From Pseudozyma flocculosa PF-1 (taxonomy: Eukaryota > Basidiomycota > Ustilaginomycetes > Ustilaginales > Ustilaginaceae): 64,000 nt of DNA. The notes under the pieces are model-generated. The model searched no databases and had not been told where the DNA came from. It was given only the letters and a program-made list of their open reading frames with translations. Where the stretch lies: NCBI RefSeq assembly GCF_000417875.1, contig NW_006920883.1:216128-280127 (forward strand), in the 5' to 3' direction. Position numbers and translations under genes: made by a program. Of the stretch, positions 9,387-20,095 are shown piece after piece; position 1 is the first letter of the stretch; each line of letters opens with the position of its first letter.

Positions 9387-12236
9387 ATGATGTACGTTTA
9401 CAAGAGAGGTGAGCATCGCAGACAGGCGCAGGACCCCTTTTGTACGACGACTCCTCGGCATCGCATCACCCTCTGACACTCGACCGCATCGACCCCAACT
9501 CCCATCCTCTTTCCCTCTCCCCCTCGCGCAGATGGCCGCAAGGAGCAGGTGCGCTTCGACAAGGTGACGGCGAGGATCTCGAAGCTCTGCTACGGCCTCG
9601 ACAAGGACTTTGTCGACCCGATTGAGATCACGCGCAAGGTCATTGACGGCATCTACGAGGGCGTCACGACCGTCGAGCTCGACAACCTCGCCGCCGAGAC
9701 TGCCGCCTACAAGACGACGTCGCACCCGGACTATGCGGTGCTGGCGGCGCGGATCGCCATTAGCAACCTGCACAAGGAGACCAAGAAGAACTTTAGCCAG
9801 GTCGTCCACGACCTGTACGAGTACGTCAACCCCAAGAACGGCAAGCACAGCCCCATGATCTCGGACCGCACCTACGAGGCCGTCATGAAGAACAAGGACC
9901 TGCTCGACTCGGCCATCATCTACGAGCGCGACTTCCACTACAACTTTTTCGGCTTCAAGACGCTCGAGCGCTCCTACCTGCTGCGGATCGACGGCAAGGT
10001 GGCCGAGCGGCCGCAGCACATGCTGATGCGCGTCGCCGTCGGCATCCACGGCGACGACGTCGAGAGCGCCATCGAGACGTACAACCTCATGTCGGAGAAG
10101 ACCTTCACCCACGCCTCGCCGACGCTCTTCAACGCCGGCACGCCGCACCCGCAGCTGTCGTCGTGCTTCCTGGTCACGATGAAGGACGACTCGATCGAGG
10201 GCATCTACGACACGCTCAAGACGTGCGCCATGATTTCCAAGACGGCGGGCGGCATCGGTCTCAACATCCACTGCATCCGCGGCACGGGCAGCTACATTGC
10301 CGGCACCAACGGCGTCAGCAACGGCATCGTCCCCATGCTGCGCGTCTTCAACAACACGGCGCGCTACGTCGACCAGGGCGGCAACAAGCGGCCGGGCGCC
10401 TTTGCCATCTACATTGAGCCGTGGCACTCGGACGTCTTCGAGTTCCTCGACCTGCGCAAGAACCACGGCAAGGAGGAGGTGCGCGCCCGCGAGCTCTTCT
10501 ACGCCCTCTGGATCTCGGACCTCTTCATGAAGCGCGTCGAGCAGAACGGCGACTGGTCGCTCATGTGCCCCAACGAGTGCCCCGGCCTGGCCGACGTCTA
10601 CGGCGACGAGTTTGAGCAGCTCTACGAGCGGTACGAGGCCGAGGGCCGCGTCAAGCGCACCGTCAAGGCGCAGAAGCTGTGGTACGCCATCCTCGAGGCC
10701 CAGACCGAGACGGGCAACCCCTTCATGCTCTACAAGGACGCCGCCAACAAGAAGAGCAACCAGAAGAACCTCGGCACCATCAAGTGCTCCAACCTCTGCA
10801 CCGAGATCATCGAGTACAGCGCGCCCGACGAGGTGGCCGTGTGCAACCTGGCGTCGATCGCGCTGCCCACCTTCATCGACCCCGTCACCAAGGCGTACGA
10901 CTTCAAGCGCCTCCACCACGTCGCCAAGGTCATCTGCAAGAACCTCAACAAGATCATCGACATCAACTACTACCCCGTCCCCGAGGCCAAGAAGTCCAAC
11001 TTCCGCCACCGCCCCATCGGCATCGGCGTCCAGGGCCTCGCCGACGCCTTCATGATCATGGGCTTCCCCTTTGAGAGCGCCGAGGCCAAGCGGCTCAATG
11101 TCCAGATCTTCGAGACCATCTACCACGCCGCCCTCGAGCGCTCGTGCGAGCTGGCCGCCGAGCACGGGCCCTACGAGACCTACGAGGGCAGCCCGGCGTC
11201 GCTGGGCGAGCTTCAGTACGACATGTGGGGCGTCGTCCCCTCGGACCTCTGGGACTGGGCCGAGCTCAAGGCCAAGATCGCCAAGCACGGCCTGCGCAAC
11301 TCGCTGCTGCTGGCGCCCATGCCGACGGCCTCGACGAGCCAGATCCTCGGCTTCAACGAGTGCTTCGAGCCCTACACGTCCAACATCTACACGCGCCGCG
11401 TGCTGGCGGGCGAGTTCCAGGTGGTCAACCCCTGGCTGCTGCGCGAGCTCGTCGAGCAGGGCCTCTGGGACGACACCATGAAGAACCGCATCATTGCCCA
11501 CGGCGGCTCGATCCAGAACGTGCCCGGCATCCCCGACCGCATCAAGAAGCTCTACAAGACGGTGTGGGAGATTAGCCAGAAGACCATCATCGACATGGCG
11601 GCCGACCGCGGCGCCTTCATCTGCCAGTCGCAGTCGCTCAACATCCACCTCTCGGCGCCCACGTTTGGCCAGCTGACGTCGATGCACTTCTACGGCTGGA
11701 AGAAGGGCCTCAAGACGGGCACCTACTACCTGCGCACCAAGCCCGCCTCCAACGCCATCCAGTTCACCCTCTCGGTGTCCGAGGTGGCCGAGGCAAAGGC
11801 GGCGGGCAAGAAGTCGCCCGCGCCCACCAAAAAGGCCATCGTCAACGGCTCCGCGTCGACGTCGTCGCCGGGCANNNNNNNNNNNNNNNNNNNNNNNNNN
11901 NNNNNNNNNNNNNNNNNNNNNNNNNNNNNNNNNNNNNNNNNNNNNNNNNNNNNNNNNNNNNNNNNNNCCTAGTCCCCTCGTCGTGCCTTGGCGAGTCGTC
12001 AGGACGCGGCCAAGAAGAAGGCCGACGAGGCGCAGGCCATCCGCGAGGCCAAGCTCGTGGCCGAGCAGGAGCAGCAGAAGACGGCCAAGCTGGCCAGCGC
12101 CGCCACCCAGGACGGCAAGGAGGTCGACCCGGGCTTCGCCGCCGCCCTCGAGAGGCAGAAGCTCCGCCAGCTCGAGGCGGACCAGATGCTCTGCAGCCTC
12201 GAAAACAAGGACGCCTGCACCATGTGCTCCGGCTGA
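9387..12236 (+). CDS. RNR1: ribonucleoside-diphosphate reductase large subunit (R1)
   Basis: Reduces ribonucleoside diphosphates to deoxy forms as the large subunit of class Ia ribonucleotide reductase in the cytosol. Exon 1 (9387-9408) codes MMYVYKR and splices to 9532 to give the ATP-cone ([17 protein letters not shown]). Class I landmarks follow: [13 protein letters not shown] (active-site Cys near residue 219), NLCTEI (Cys/Glu near 429-431) and [20 protein letters not shown]. The tail beyond the gap ends [14 protein letters not shown], supplying the CxxC thiols that re-reduce the active site. A 93-N gap (11875-11967) interrupts the poorly conserved linker. Just right of it an in-frame TAG occurs, so a second intron is likely, with its donor in the gap and acceptor at 12002 (GTCAG). 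Confidence 0.95.
11875..11967. other. assembly gap (93 N) inside RNR1
   Basis: Run of N within the C-terminal linker of the RNR1 gene. The gap length may be arbitrary; it hides a few tens of codons and probably an intron donor. Confidence 0.99.
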
Positions 12237-12702
12237 GCCCCTGTCGGCATCGGCTGCCGCCGTCCCTGTCCCTGCCCGTCTCTGCCTCCTGCATACCTCG
12301 TCTGTCTCCCTCCCCTCTTGTACTCTAGGCCCCATCCCCTCATCGTCCCTCTCCCACGCTTCTTGACCAGCCCACCCTCGTGTCGCTCCCTTCCCTGGCG
12401 GCCCCCCGCCCCCACCCCCTTCTGTACCTATGCCCCTCTATACCGCCTCGCTCCGGTCCCTCTGACAATGGAAGAACCATGAATCGACGACGACGCCTGC
12501 CCCGCCCGCGCTGCGAATCGCGACTTACCTTCCGCGCTCGCTTTCCCCGTCCTGCTCGGGGCAGAGGGCAGCCAAGCCAGCCCATGAATCACCGGGGGCG
12601 CAGGCGCAGGCGCATCAGAGCGGCTGCGTTCACACCGCACTCGCTCAGACACATGGAGGGTGCATTGGGGCTCACTCGACTTCAACAGCGTCGATGACAG
12701 CC
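12237..12702. other. convergent 3' region of RNR1 and the dehydrogenase
   Basis: 466 bp between two convergent stop codons. C/T-rich on the + strand just after RNR1 (probable 3' UTR). No gene seen. Confidence 0.6.
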
Positions 12703-14716
12703 TCAGGCGGCATGGTTCATCTTGAAGACCGTCTTGAGGACTGTTGGAGGCCGACGTTGGTAGCCAGGTTCAGCGGGGACAATGCAGGTGGATGCCGGTC
12801 AGTCCAGGCATCCAGAGAGAGGGACGTGTACACAGCGCAGCGGGGCTCCGCGCTGCGTCGCCACTCACCCTTGCGGTCGTTGAAGAGCTTGTAGTACTCG
12901 GGTGCATCCTCGATGGGTCGCGTGTGCTGGATAAACTTGCCAAAGAGGTCGTGGTGCTGCGACAGGAGCTTGATGGCAGGCTGTACAGACCGGCCGAGGA
13001 CCGACGGGACAGGTCGGGGCAGGGAACGTCGGGTCAGAGGGGCCCAGCTCGACGCAGAGACGCCGAGCGGTGGTGCCATCGGCCTTGGAACTTACGTCGA
13101 AGACGGCGCGGACGGGGCATCGGCCGAACTGGAAGCGGACTGAGGCGGCGATGTTTGATCGGATTGCCCAGGACCCGGGGGAAGGGAAGGGCGTCAGCGA
13201 ACGAGGCGGAGCGCGGCCGGATCGACACCGAGACGCCGCCGTGGCCACTCACGGTTCTTGTCTGCAGCGTGGGTCAGACAGGGTGCAGAGAAGATGGCAA
13301 GATGCAGCATCGTCAGTCGCCATTTCCCGCCAGACAGATAGGAGGCGCATCACAACAGCGCGTCTCCCCGACGGCGACTCACTGTAGAGATCCAGGCCGG
13401 CAAACTTGACCTCGTGGGTGTGAATGCCACAGCTCGAGATGACGCCAAAGTTGCGGACGACCTTGACGGCGAGCTCGAGCGCCGCGCTCACGCCGACCAC
13501 TTCGCACGCGACGTCGGCGCCACGGCCGTCGGTCGCGTCCTTGATGATCTGCACCACGTCGTCGTTCTCGAGGTGGAGCGGGATGGCGCCGTGCTTCTTG
13601 GCCTCGTCCAGACGGTCGGGAATCGAGTCAACGGCGTAGACGGTCTTGAAGAACGACTTGGCCGCCGTCACGGCGCACAGGCCGACAGGGCCGCAGCCGA
13701 TCACCACGGCGACGTTGTCTTGCTACGCTCAGGGCGGCGCAGAGATGCGAGGACGCAAGGGTAGTCAAGGAGATGATGGGCATAAGCGATGCGAGTTTCG
13801 TTGCGCAGCCAGCGGCCTCGAAGCGCGGCTCACCTTTCGCTCCTTCTCATTCAGCATGGTGTAGGCGTTGTTGGCGACAAAGTAGCCGGTGGGGAAGATG
13901 TCGGCGCAGAGCAGCATGATCTCGGGCGGCACATCCTTGGGCAGGTGGTAGAGGGTCGTGTCTGCGAGGGGCACAAGGACGTACTCGGCCTGGGCGCCGT
14001 CCAGGGGGACCGATCCGAACACCCGGGACTGGGTGCAGCGTCCCGTCTGGTCGCGGTTGCAGAAGAAGCAGTCGCCGCTGTGACAGGCGGGAAGGGGGGG
14101 CGTCATTTCGGGTGAGGCGAGGTGAGGCGAGGCGAAGCGAGGGAGTACGTTTCGTTGTCAGTCCAGAACATGGCGGACGATCGAGTGGACAGCCCCTACC
14201 TCTCGGCCCGTAGACGCTCACCAGGAGATGGTGAAGGGCGAGAGGACGCCGTCTCCCTTCTTGAAGTTCTTGACACCTTCGCCGACTTCGTGCACCTCTC
14301 CGATGAACTCGTGGCCCAGGACGAAGTCGTAGTGCGGGACGGGTTGGCTGTCGGGCACGAGGCGCAGAGGAGGTGACATCAGCCCAGTCAGCGGGCATGG
14401 CCTGCGTCGTCCGTACTGCTGCGTCCGACGACTCACTGTCCACGGTAGATGCTGCGGAAGATTGATGAAACGTCAGGCGTGTCGGGCAAAGCAAAGCAAG
14501 GGCAGTCAGCGGGACAGCTAGTGGGCCGCCGCACAGTCTTGCTTGCCCCCATCTCTCTGATCCTCTGACTCACTGGAGGTCCGAGCCGCAGAGGGCGGCC
14601 AGGTCGACCTTGACCACCACCTCGCCGGCCTTTGCCCGTGGGATGGGTCTGTCCAGGACGGCGACCTTTTCAGGGCCCTGGATGACGACGGCCTTCATCG
14701 TGGTGGGTGCCGACAT
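12703..14716 (-). CDS. zinc-dependent alcohol dehydrogenase family (MDR) enzyme
   Basis: NAD(P)-dependent medium-chain dehydrogenase; substrate unknown. Nine coding exons reconstruct 356 residues: 14574-14716, 14437-14451 (15 nt), 14222-14347, 13834-14077, 13383-13722, 13253-13261 (9 nt), 13096-13139, 12869-12980 and 12703-12740. Phases agree at every junction. The product has the catalytic zinc motifs CGSDLH and GHEFIGEV, a complete structural zinc cluster CGDCFFCNRDQTGRC (the first Cys codon is split by an intron), the Rossmann motif VVIGCGPVGLCAV and the late block YNKNLRFQFGRCPVRAVF. The last block exists only if the 9-nt exon is included, which supports that exon. It ends VFKMNHAA. It resembles the formaldehyde/threonine dehydrogenase-like branch of the family; I cannot narrow it further. 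Confidence 0.9.
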
Positions 14717-16141
14717 GGTGACAGTGGGTCGGCTCGTGTGGCGGGAGAGGTGATGGGAGCAGATTAGGCTGGGAGAGGGCAGGAGAAGAGCCGAAGACGA
14801 GGAGAGTGGATGGACAGCGAGGAGGAGGTGGTGGTGATGGGGCGGAGGCAAACTCGGACAGCGACCCGCTCTGGCTCTGCCTCCAACGCCAGCGGCGGGG
14901 AAAGCACACGACATCCAAGGTCGGCGCTGGAGGTGGGCCAGGCCAGGTGCCGCCACGCCATGCTCGCCCGGCTACCACCGGTAGGCCTGCCGCCCAGGAT
15001 GCCCCGCTTTGGTCTTCTGACCTCCCCGCATTTCCCGCTTAGCCGGGGCGTCGTGTCGTTAAGGCCGCACCGGCTGGCCGGCTCACGTCCCGGCTCTGGC
15101 CTGGCCGCGCACGGTCCCTCCACTGCCTGTCCTGCCTGTCCTGCCTGCTTGGCCTGGCCGGGCCTGGTTCGCTTGGCGTGTCTTGGGGCCTGCCATGCCT
15201 CTCGTGCGAGACGCTGCGAAGGATGCCCGCCTCGCACAGATCACTCGCGACCAGCTGCTCGCTGGGCCATCCTTCGCCTGCTGCGTTCTCGCATGGATCC
15301 TTGAAGCTCGGCCCCTCGGCCTTAGCCCCAGCCAGCGGAGCAAGCCAACGAGTCGGGCAAAGGGCGAGGTTGCGCCCCTCTTCCAGCAGGCAAGGCGGAC
15401 TCGAAGACGTCCGCTGCGCCCAAGTTCGGGCGCCGTCTCAGGGGTGTGCAGAGGCCGAGAGAGAGGTGGCCTGCCCCGCCGCTGGCTATTTTCGAGGGGG
15501 GGTTGCGCTGGATGCGGGGCCGGCCGGCGGGCCAGCGAGAGGTGCGAAATGAGGGTGCTGCTGCTGGTGGTTGCTGCCGTGGCCTGTCGAGGCGCCGCTG
15601 CCTGACGTCGGCGGAGTGGCAGCGACGTGCAGCGTGGCTGGTGGGCCAGAGGAAGAGGAGGCGGAGCAAGAAATGCACGCGGGAAGGCAGGCGCACCTCG
15701 GGCGTGAGCACAGCCTCGAATCGTGCAAAGCGCGGGCGGCCTGCTGGTCTGGCAAGGCCCAGCGTGGCCTCGCCTGCGTGTGTTGGTCTCTTCGGACCGG
15801 GGAGGGCGGGGGGGCAGCGTACGACCTCCTGGATCCCAATCTTGAGCCCATCCCTGGCTTGATCCATCGACACCATCACCACCCTATCTAGCGCCACCGT
15901 CCCTGGACGACGCACAGCGACGACTGCACCGTCTTCCCACCATCGGACCGCCCGCGGCCGCATTTAGAGAGCCGCCCTCGACCAGGCCGACCGACCTTAG
16001 ACCAGAGCAGGGTCGGACCGAGCCGATTCCGGCAGGTGACCAGCCAGCTCGCCATCTCCTTCGCACCTTGATCCCTTCCACAACGACCCAACCGCTTGAA
16101 AGTGGCCAGCGCGGAGCCTCTGCACCGGCCGTCTGCCCAGC
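14717..16141. other. divergent promoter region (dehydrogenase / F-BAR gene)
   Basis: 1.4 kb between divergent starts. CCTGC-rich low-complexity (15100-15180) and a less repetitive leader before 16142. An 18-codon leucine-rich ORF at 15549-15605 looks like a signal peptide but stops at once. No gene supported. Confidence 0.55.
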
Positions 16142-19100
16142 ATGAGCGCTCCCTCGGCGCTGACGGTCGTCTACCCGCCCTCGTTCCAGAACTCGTTCTG
16201 GTCCTATCCCTCGTACCGGAGGGGAGCCCAGAGCCTCTATGCCCGGCTCCAGGCGGGCATAGACGAGGCCGACTCGATCCTCGCCTTTGTCGCCCATCGT
16301 GCCGAGCTCGAGTACAAGCACGCCGAGGCGCTGGCCACGCCGGCTCCCCAGCCCAGCTTTGCCGCGCCCCTGTTCAAGCAGGCTGGCGGGCTCCTGTCCG
16401 AAGTCATTGGCTCGCCCGTGCTTGGCGGTGAACCCGGTGGTCCGCTCGGCGGAAGCGGCGGCGGCGTCGGCGGCGGCGGCTCGGCCCGTGGCTTCCTCTC
16501 CAACGAGACGGGCTCTTCGCACGTCTTCCGCCTGGTGCAGGCCGAGACGACGTCGGCCCAGGCCAACGCCCACGGCAAGATTGCGCGCAACCTCGAGCGC
16601 CTCATCCTGGACCCCTTCACAAAGTGGTCCGTCCACCACCGGGAGCGCGTCACCTCGAGCTGGGCCCACATCGATGCAGCCCTTGCCCGCTTCGAGAGGC
16701 AGAAGGCCGAGGTGGACAAGCTCAAGCAGAGCTACGAGAAGAAGTGTCGGCAGGCCGACGAGGCCGAGGACGACGCACGCTTCGCACCCAACGACGACAG
16801 CAGCCACGAGACGGCTCAGCCGCAGCGCTCCGTCTCGAGCAGCAGCGCCGCGTCGCTGCCAGAGCTGCCAGAGAAGGACGACGGAGACGCTGCCGCTGCC
16901 GCTGCCACTGCCGAGCCGGCCGATCCGGAGCGCCTCAAGCGCAGGGAGACGCTGCGCAAGCAGTTCGGCTTCAACAACCGCGTCGTCTCGGGCAGCTCGC
17001 AGCCGCCAGCGGCAAAGGAGTTTGCTGGCGTCAAGCTGCCCACGCCGCCCAGCGAGACCGACGGCAGGACCGCGGCGTCCGAAGAAGACGCTCGCCCCGC
17101 TCCTGCCATCTCGCCCTCAGCCTCGAGCGAGGCTGGAAACGGCTCGCTCGGCGCGGGTCTTAAGCGATCCGGCACCATCGGCGCCTACCTTCACTCGGCC
17201 GTCGAGAGGATGCCGACGCCGCTCAAGGCGGCCGTGGGCGGTGTCGTGTCCAACGAGCCAAAGCACATCCGGCTGCGCAGGGACGCCGACAATGCCGAGC
17301 GCGTCTACGAGGAGGCGGTGCGCAACCTCGACCGCACCCGGTGCCAGGTCGAAGAGATCCTCTACGAGCACTTTGGCCTCGCCCAGAAGTGGGAGGCCGA
17401 CCGCATCAAGGCTGTCAAGGCGGTCCTGGCGTCGTACAACACCGCCCTCTCGGGAGGCGTGCCGGCGCTCAACCAGTCCATCGCGCGATGCGTCCAGCTG
17501 CACGAGAGCCTCCAGCCGGATCTCGAGCTCAGGGCCCTCATCCGCGACGCCCGCACCGGCCCCTTCCAGCCGGCCATCGAACGCTTCCAGCCCTACTACC
17601 ACGACGAGATCTCGCTCGGCCGCAGCGCCCCCGGCCAGGGCCAGGCCGCCGGCTGGATGACCAAGAACGGAGGCTTCGGCCTCGACCTCGTCCTCGTCGA
17701 GAGGCTCGACTTCCTCGACAGGATGGAGAGGGAGGGCGTCGATGCCATCGCCTCGTCGACGGGCAAGCTTGCCACGCTGCCGCCCGTCCTCGAGGCTCTG
17801 CTGGCCGCCCTGGAGCGGGCCTATGCCGACGACCAGAGGTGGCCGAGCGCGCTTGCCGCCGCCGCTGCCAGCTCCAAAGCCACTGGAGTCGGGGCCGTGG
17901 GAGGATCGGAGGCAGGCACCGACGGACTCGATGAGAGCTCGGTCCTGCTCATCCGGAGCCAGGAGAAGCGCAAGACGTGGGTCTACGAGGTGCCGCTAAA
18001 CGTCACGCACCGGCTGCGCGATGCCCTCATCTCGCAGCTCTCGCCGTCGCATGCCGACATGATCTACGGCAACCGCGACCGCGCCAACGCCCAGGGCCGA
18101 GACGATGCCGGCGACGCGACGCCCGCGTCCGGCCTGATCTCGGACAAGATGCTCGACGCCTACGACCCGCCGGTGCTGGCCGCCTGCGTCAAGCTGTGGA
18201 TGCTCGAGCTCGAAAGGAGCCTGGTGCTCGACGAGCTGTGGGACCAGGTCGACGCCATCTACCGCGCCGCCGCCGGCCAGGAGAGAGAGGCGCTCGAGGC
18301 GCTCGCCAGGCAGAAGGCCGCCGAACTGCAGCAGCAGCAGCAGCCGGACGGAGCCGCCGAAGCAGGAGCCGCAAAGGATGCTGGAACGGCAGAAGCCCAA
18401 GACAAGGGTAAGGGCAAGGGCGCGGCTGCAAGCGGACCGCTCAAGGTGGATCTGGCGACCGAGGAAAAGATCCGCCGAGGCGTGCTCGAGGACCTGGGCG
18501 TCGTTCTTGGAAAGTTGCCCAAGCTCCACCTGGCCTGCCTCGACGCCATCGCCAAGCACCTCCATGGGCTCCTCAAGGACACCAAGACCGACGAGAGCGA
18601 CCTCGTCTACCTCAACAAGGTCGGCCTCGCCCTCGGTCGCGCCTTTATCCGACCGCGCGCCGAGACGCCCTACACCATCTCTGCTCGTCACCCGACGCTG
18701 CTGGTCATGGACCTCGTGCAGCACTACGAGGCCATCTTCCCCGCGCTCCTCGAAAAGAAGCTCAGCGAGCATCCGTCGGCCGCGGGCAACGGCATCGCCG
18801 CTGCCAACGGAGATGCGCCAGCCAACGGCATCTCGAGCGCCGTGACAGGCGGACAGCGCAAGGTGCCGATCCGGAAGCGAACCAAGCCCGTTGACCAGCG
18901 CATCTCGCGTAGCTCCATCGGCAGGGATCTGCAGGAGGGTGCCAAGCGTCTGGCAGAGCAGTTTGGCGAGCGCGGCGGAGGGGCGGGAGCGGGCGCGGCT
19001 GCTGCTCCGAAGCCGCCGGTCAAGGACGAGACGCCGGCCGTCCCGACCAAGACGGAGCCGATCGTCGAGGAGCCCCACGAGGCGTTCGCGACGCCGTCCG

Positions 19101-19534
19101 AGGAGATCGATGCCGCCGCCGTCGAGCCCGCGGTGCTGCCGCCCGCGGCGCCAGCCATCGACACGTCAAACCTGGACGTGACGGCCGAGAAGCAGGCTGA
19201 CGACGAGGCCGCCCCGACGCCGTTGGCCCAGCGCGTGTTCGCCTCCGGCGCGAGCAGCGACGACTCACCGACGTCTGCTGCTGCTGCGGCAACGCAGAGG
19301 CAAGAGGAGGAGGACGAAGACAGGCCACTGTCCAACGTGGCGCGCCTGTCGCGTCAGTTTGCCAGCGGCGGCAGCCTCAAGGGCTCGGGCGGAGGCATCG
19401 TGCGCGGCCCTCGACCGGCCGGCGCCCGGAGCGCACGGCTGTCGGGCAACTTTTCCAACGGCAGCACCGGCAGTGGCGGGGCGAGCAAGCGCGAGAGCAT
19501 GGACCTGGCACCTGCCACGGGCGACGACAAGTGA
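16142..19534 (+). CDS. F-BAR and RhoGAP-like protein (Rgd2/Rga8 type)
   Basis: A single 1130-codon frame. The N-terminus is an F-BAR/FCH membrane-curving domain (PPSFQNSFWSYPSYRRG, AELEYKHAEALA, then a helical stretch FERQKAEVDKLKQSYEKKC). The F-BAR helices resume after a Ser/Ala-rich insertion (RDADNAERVYEEAVRNLDRT, ILYEHFGLAQKWEADRIKAV). A RhoGAP-like domain follows at about residues 510-860 (FGLDLVLVERL, PPVLAACVKLWMLELERSLV, YLNKVGLALGRAFIRP) and a long disordered tail. Proteins with this layout regulate Rho/Cdc42 at membranes during septation and polarised growth. Where the catalytic arginine (GxxR) is expected, near residue 611, the sequence reads TWVYEVP, so GAP activity is doubtful. 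Family call is good; catalytic status is inferred. Confidence 0.85.
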   Translation: MSAPSALTVVYPPSFQNSFWSYPSYRRGAQSLYARLQAGIDEADSILAFVAHRAELEYKHAEALATPAPQPSFAAPLFKQAGGLLSEVIGSPVLGGEPGGPLGGSGGGVGGGGSARGFLSNETGSSHVFRLVQAETTSAQANAHGKIARNLERLILDPFTKWSVHHRERVTSSWAHIDAALARFERQKAEVDKLKQSYEKKCRQADEAEDDARFAPNDDSSHETAQPQRSVSSSSAASLPELPEKDDGDAAAAAATAEPADPERLKRRETLRKQFGFNNRVVSGSSQPPAAKEFAGVKLPTPPSETDGRTAASEEDARPAPAISPSASSEAGNGSLGAGLKRSGTIGAYLHSAVERMPTPLKAAVGGVVSNEPKHIRLRRDADNAERVYEEAVRNLDRTRCQVEEILYEHFGLAQKWEADRIKAVKAVLASYNTALSGGVPALNQSIARCVQLHESLQPDLELRALIRDARTGPFQPAIERFQPYYHDEISLGRSAPGQGQAAGWMTKNGGFGLDLVLVERLDFLDRMEREGVDAIASSTGKLATLPPVLEALLAALERAYADDQRWPSALAAAAASSKATGVGAVGGSEAGTDGLDESSVLLIRSQEKRKTWVYEVPLNVTHRLRDALISQLSPSHADMIYGNRDRANAQGRDDAGDATPASGLISDKMLDAYDPPVLAACVKLWMLELERSLVLDELWDQVDAIYRAAAGQEREALEALARQKAAELQQQQQPDGAAEAGAAKDAGTAEAQDKGKGKGAAASGPLKVDLATEEKIRRGVLEDLGVVLGKLPKLHLACLDAIAKHLHGLLKDTKTDESDLVYLNKVGLALGRAFIRPRAETPYTISARHPTLLVMDLVQHYEAIFPALLEKKLSEHPSAAGNGIAAANGDAPANGISSAVTGGQRKVPIRKRTKPVDQRISRSSIGRDLQEGAKRLAEQFGERGGGAGAGAAAAPKPPVKDETPAVPTKTEPIVEEPHEAFATPSEEIDAAAVEPAVLPPAAPAIDTSNLDVTAEKQADDEAAPTPLAQRVFASGASSDDSPTSAAAAATQRQEEEDEDRPLSNVARLSRQFASGGSLKGSGGGIVRGPRPAGARSARLSGNFSNGSTGSGGASKRESMDLAPATGDDK

Positions 19535-20095
19535 GTGAGTTGACTCGGCGAGTTTGGACGAGCGCCCTCGGGGCTTGTGTCGCAAGCGCTGGCCACGAGC
19601 ATCGGCGACATCGACGTCAATCGTGGCCGTGGTCGAGCCGCCTCGCTAACCCACCGAATTGCGTCTCCATCCTCCCTCCGTCGCCCTGCCAATGACAGGA
19701 AGGACAGGCGCCGAAGTTGGAGCCGGACGATCGAGGCCAGCGATGCGCTGATCGACGACTAGAGCGCGCTGCGGACGTGATGCCTCCCTCGCCGGGCCCA
19801 ACCTCGTCCATCCGACATGGAAGGAGCGGGCCCGCGTCGTGTCGCGGAGGGCGACGATGAAAACAGGAATGGAAAGGCGGCAGCGAAGAGGGCGACGAAG
19901 GCCCTGGTGGCCCATGGTAATATGACACGGCACGGTAGACGAGACGAGATGCGACGCGGCACGGCACGGCGCCGTGCGGGCCCTCCGCTTTTATTACGAT
20001 TCTGTTCCGAGCACGATGGATCCGTCGTCGGCCCGTCGACGGCGCTAGGGTGCCGTGCGTTGTGTGTGCTCGAGCGGCGGCGAGACTCGAGCGTT
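19535..20095. other. convergent 3' region
   Basis: 561 bp between the convergent stops of the F-BAR gene and the PPWD1 gene. No gene or clear repeat seen. Confidence 0.6.

Noticed and set aside
9180..12335. 1051-codon open frame on the minus strand
   Set aside because: Antisense shadow of RNR1: GC-rich third positions leave the opposite strand open. It is made of Leu/Val/Asp/Arg-rich text with no domain.
15549..15605. Signal-peptide-like 18-residue ORF (MRVLLLVVAAVACRGAAA)
   Set aside because: Stops immediately and has no donor site to continue; chance hydrophobic stretch.
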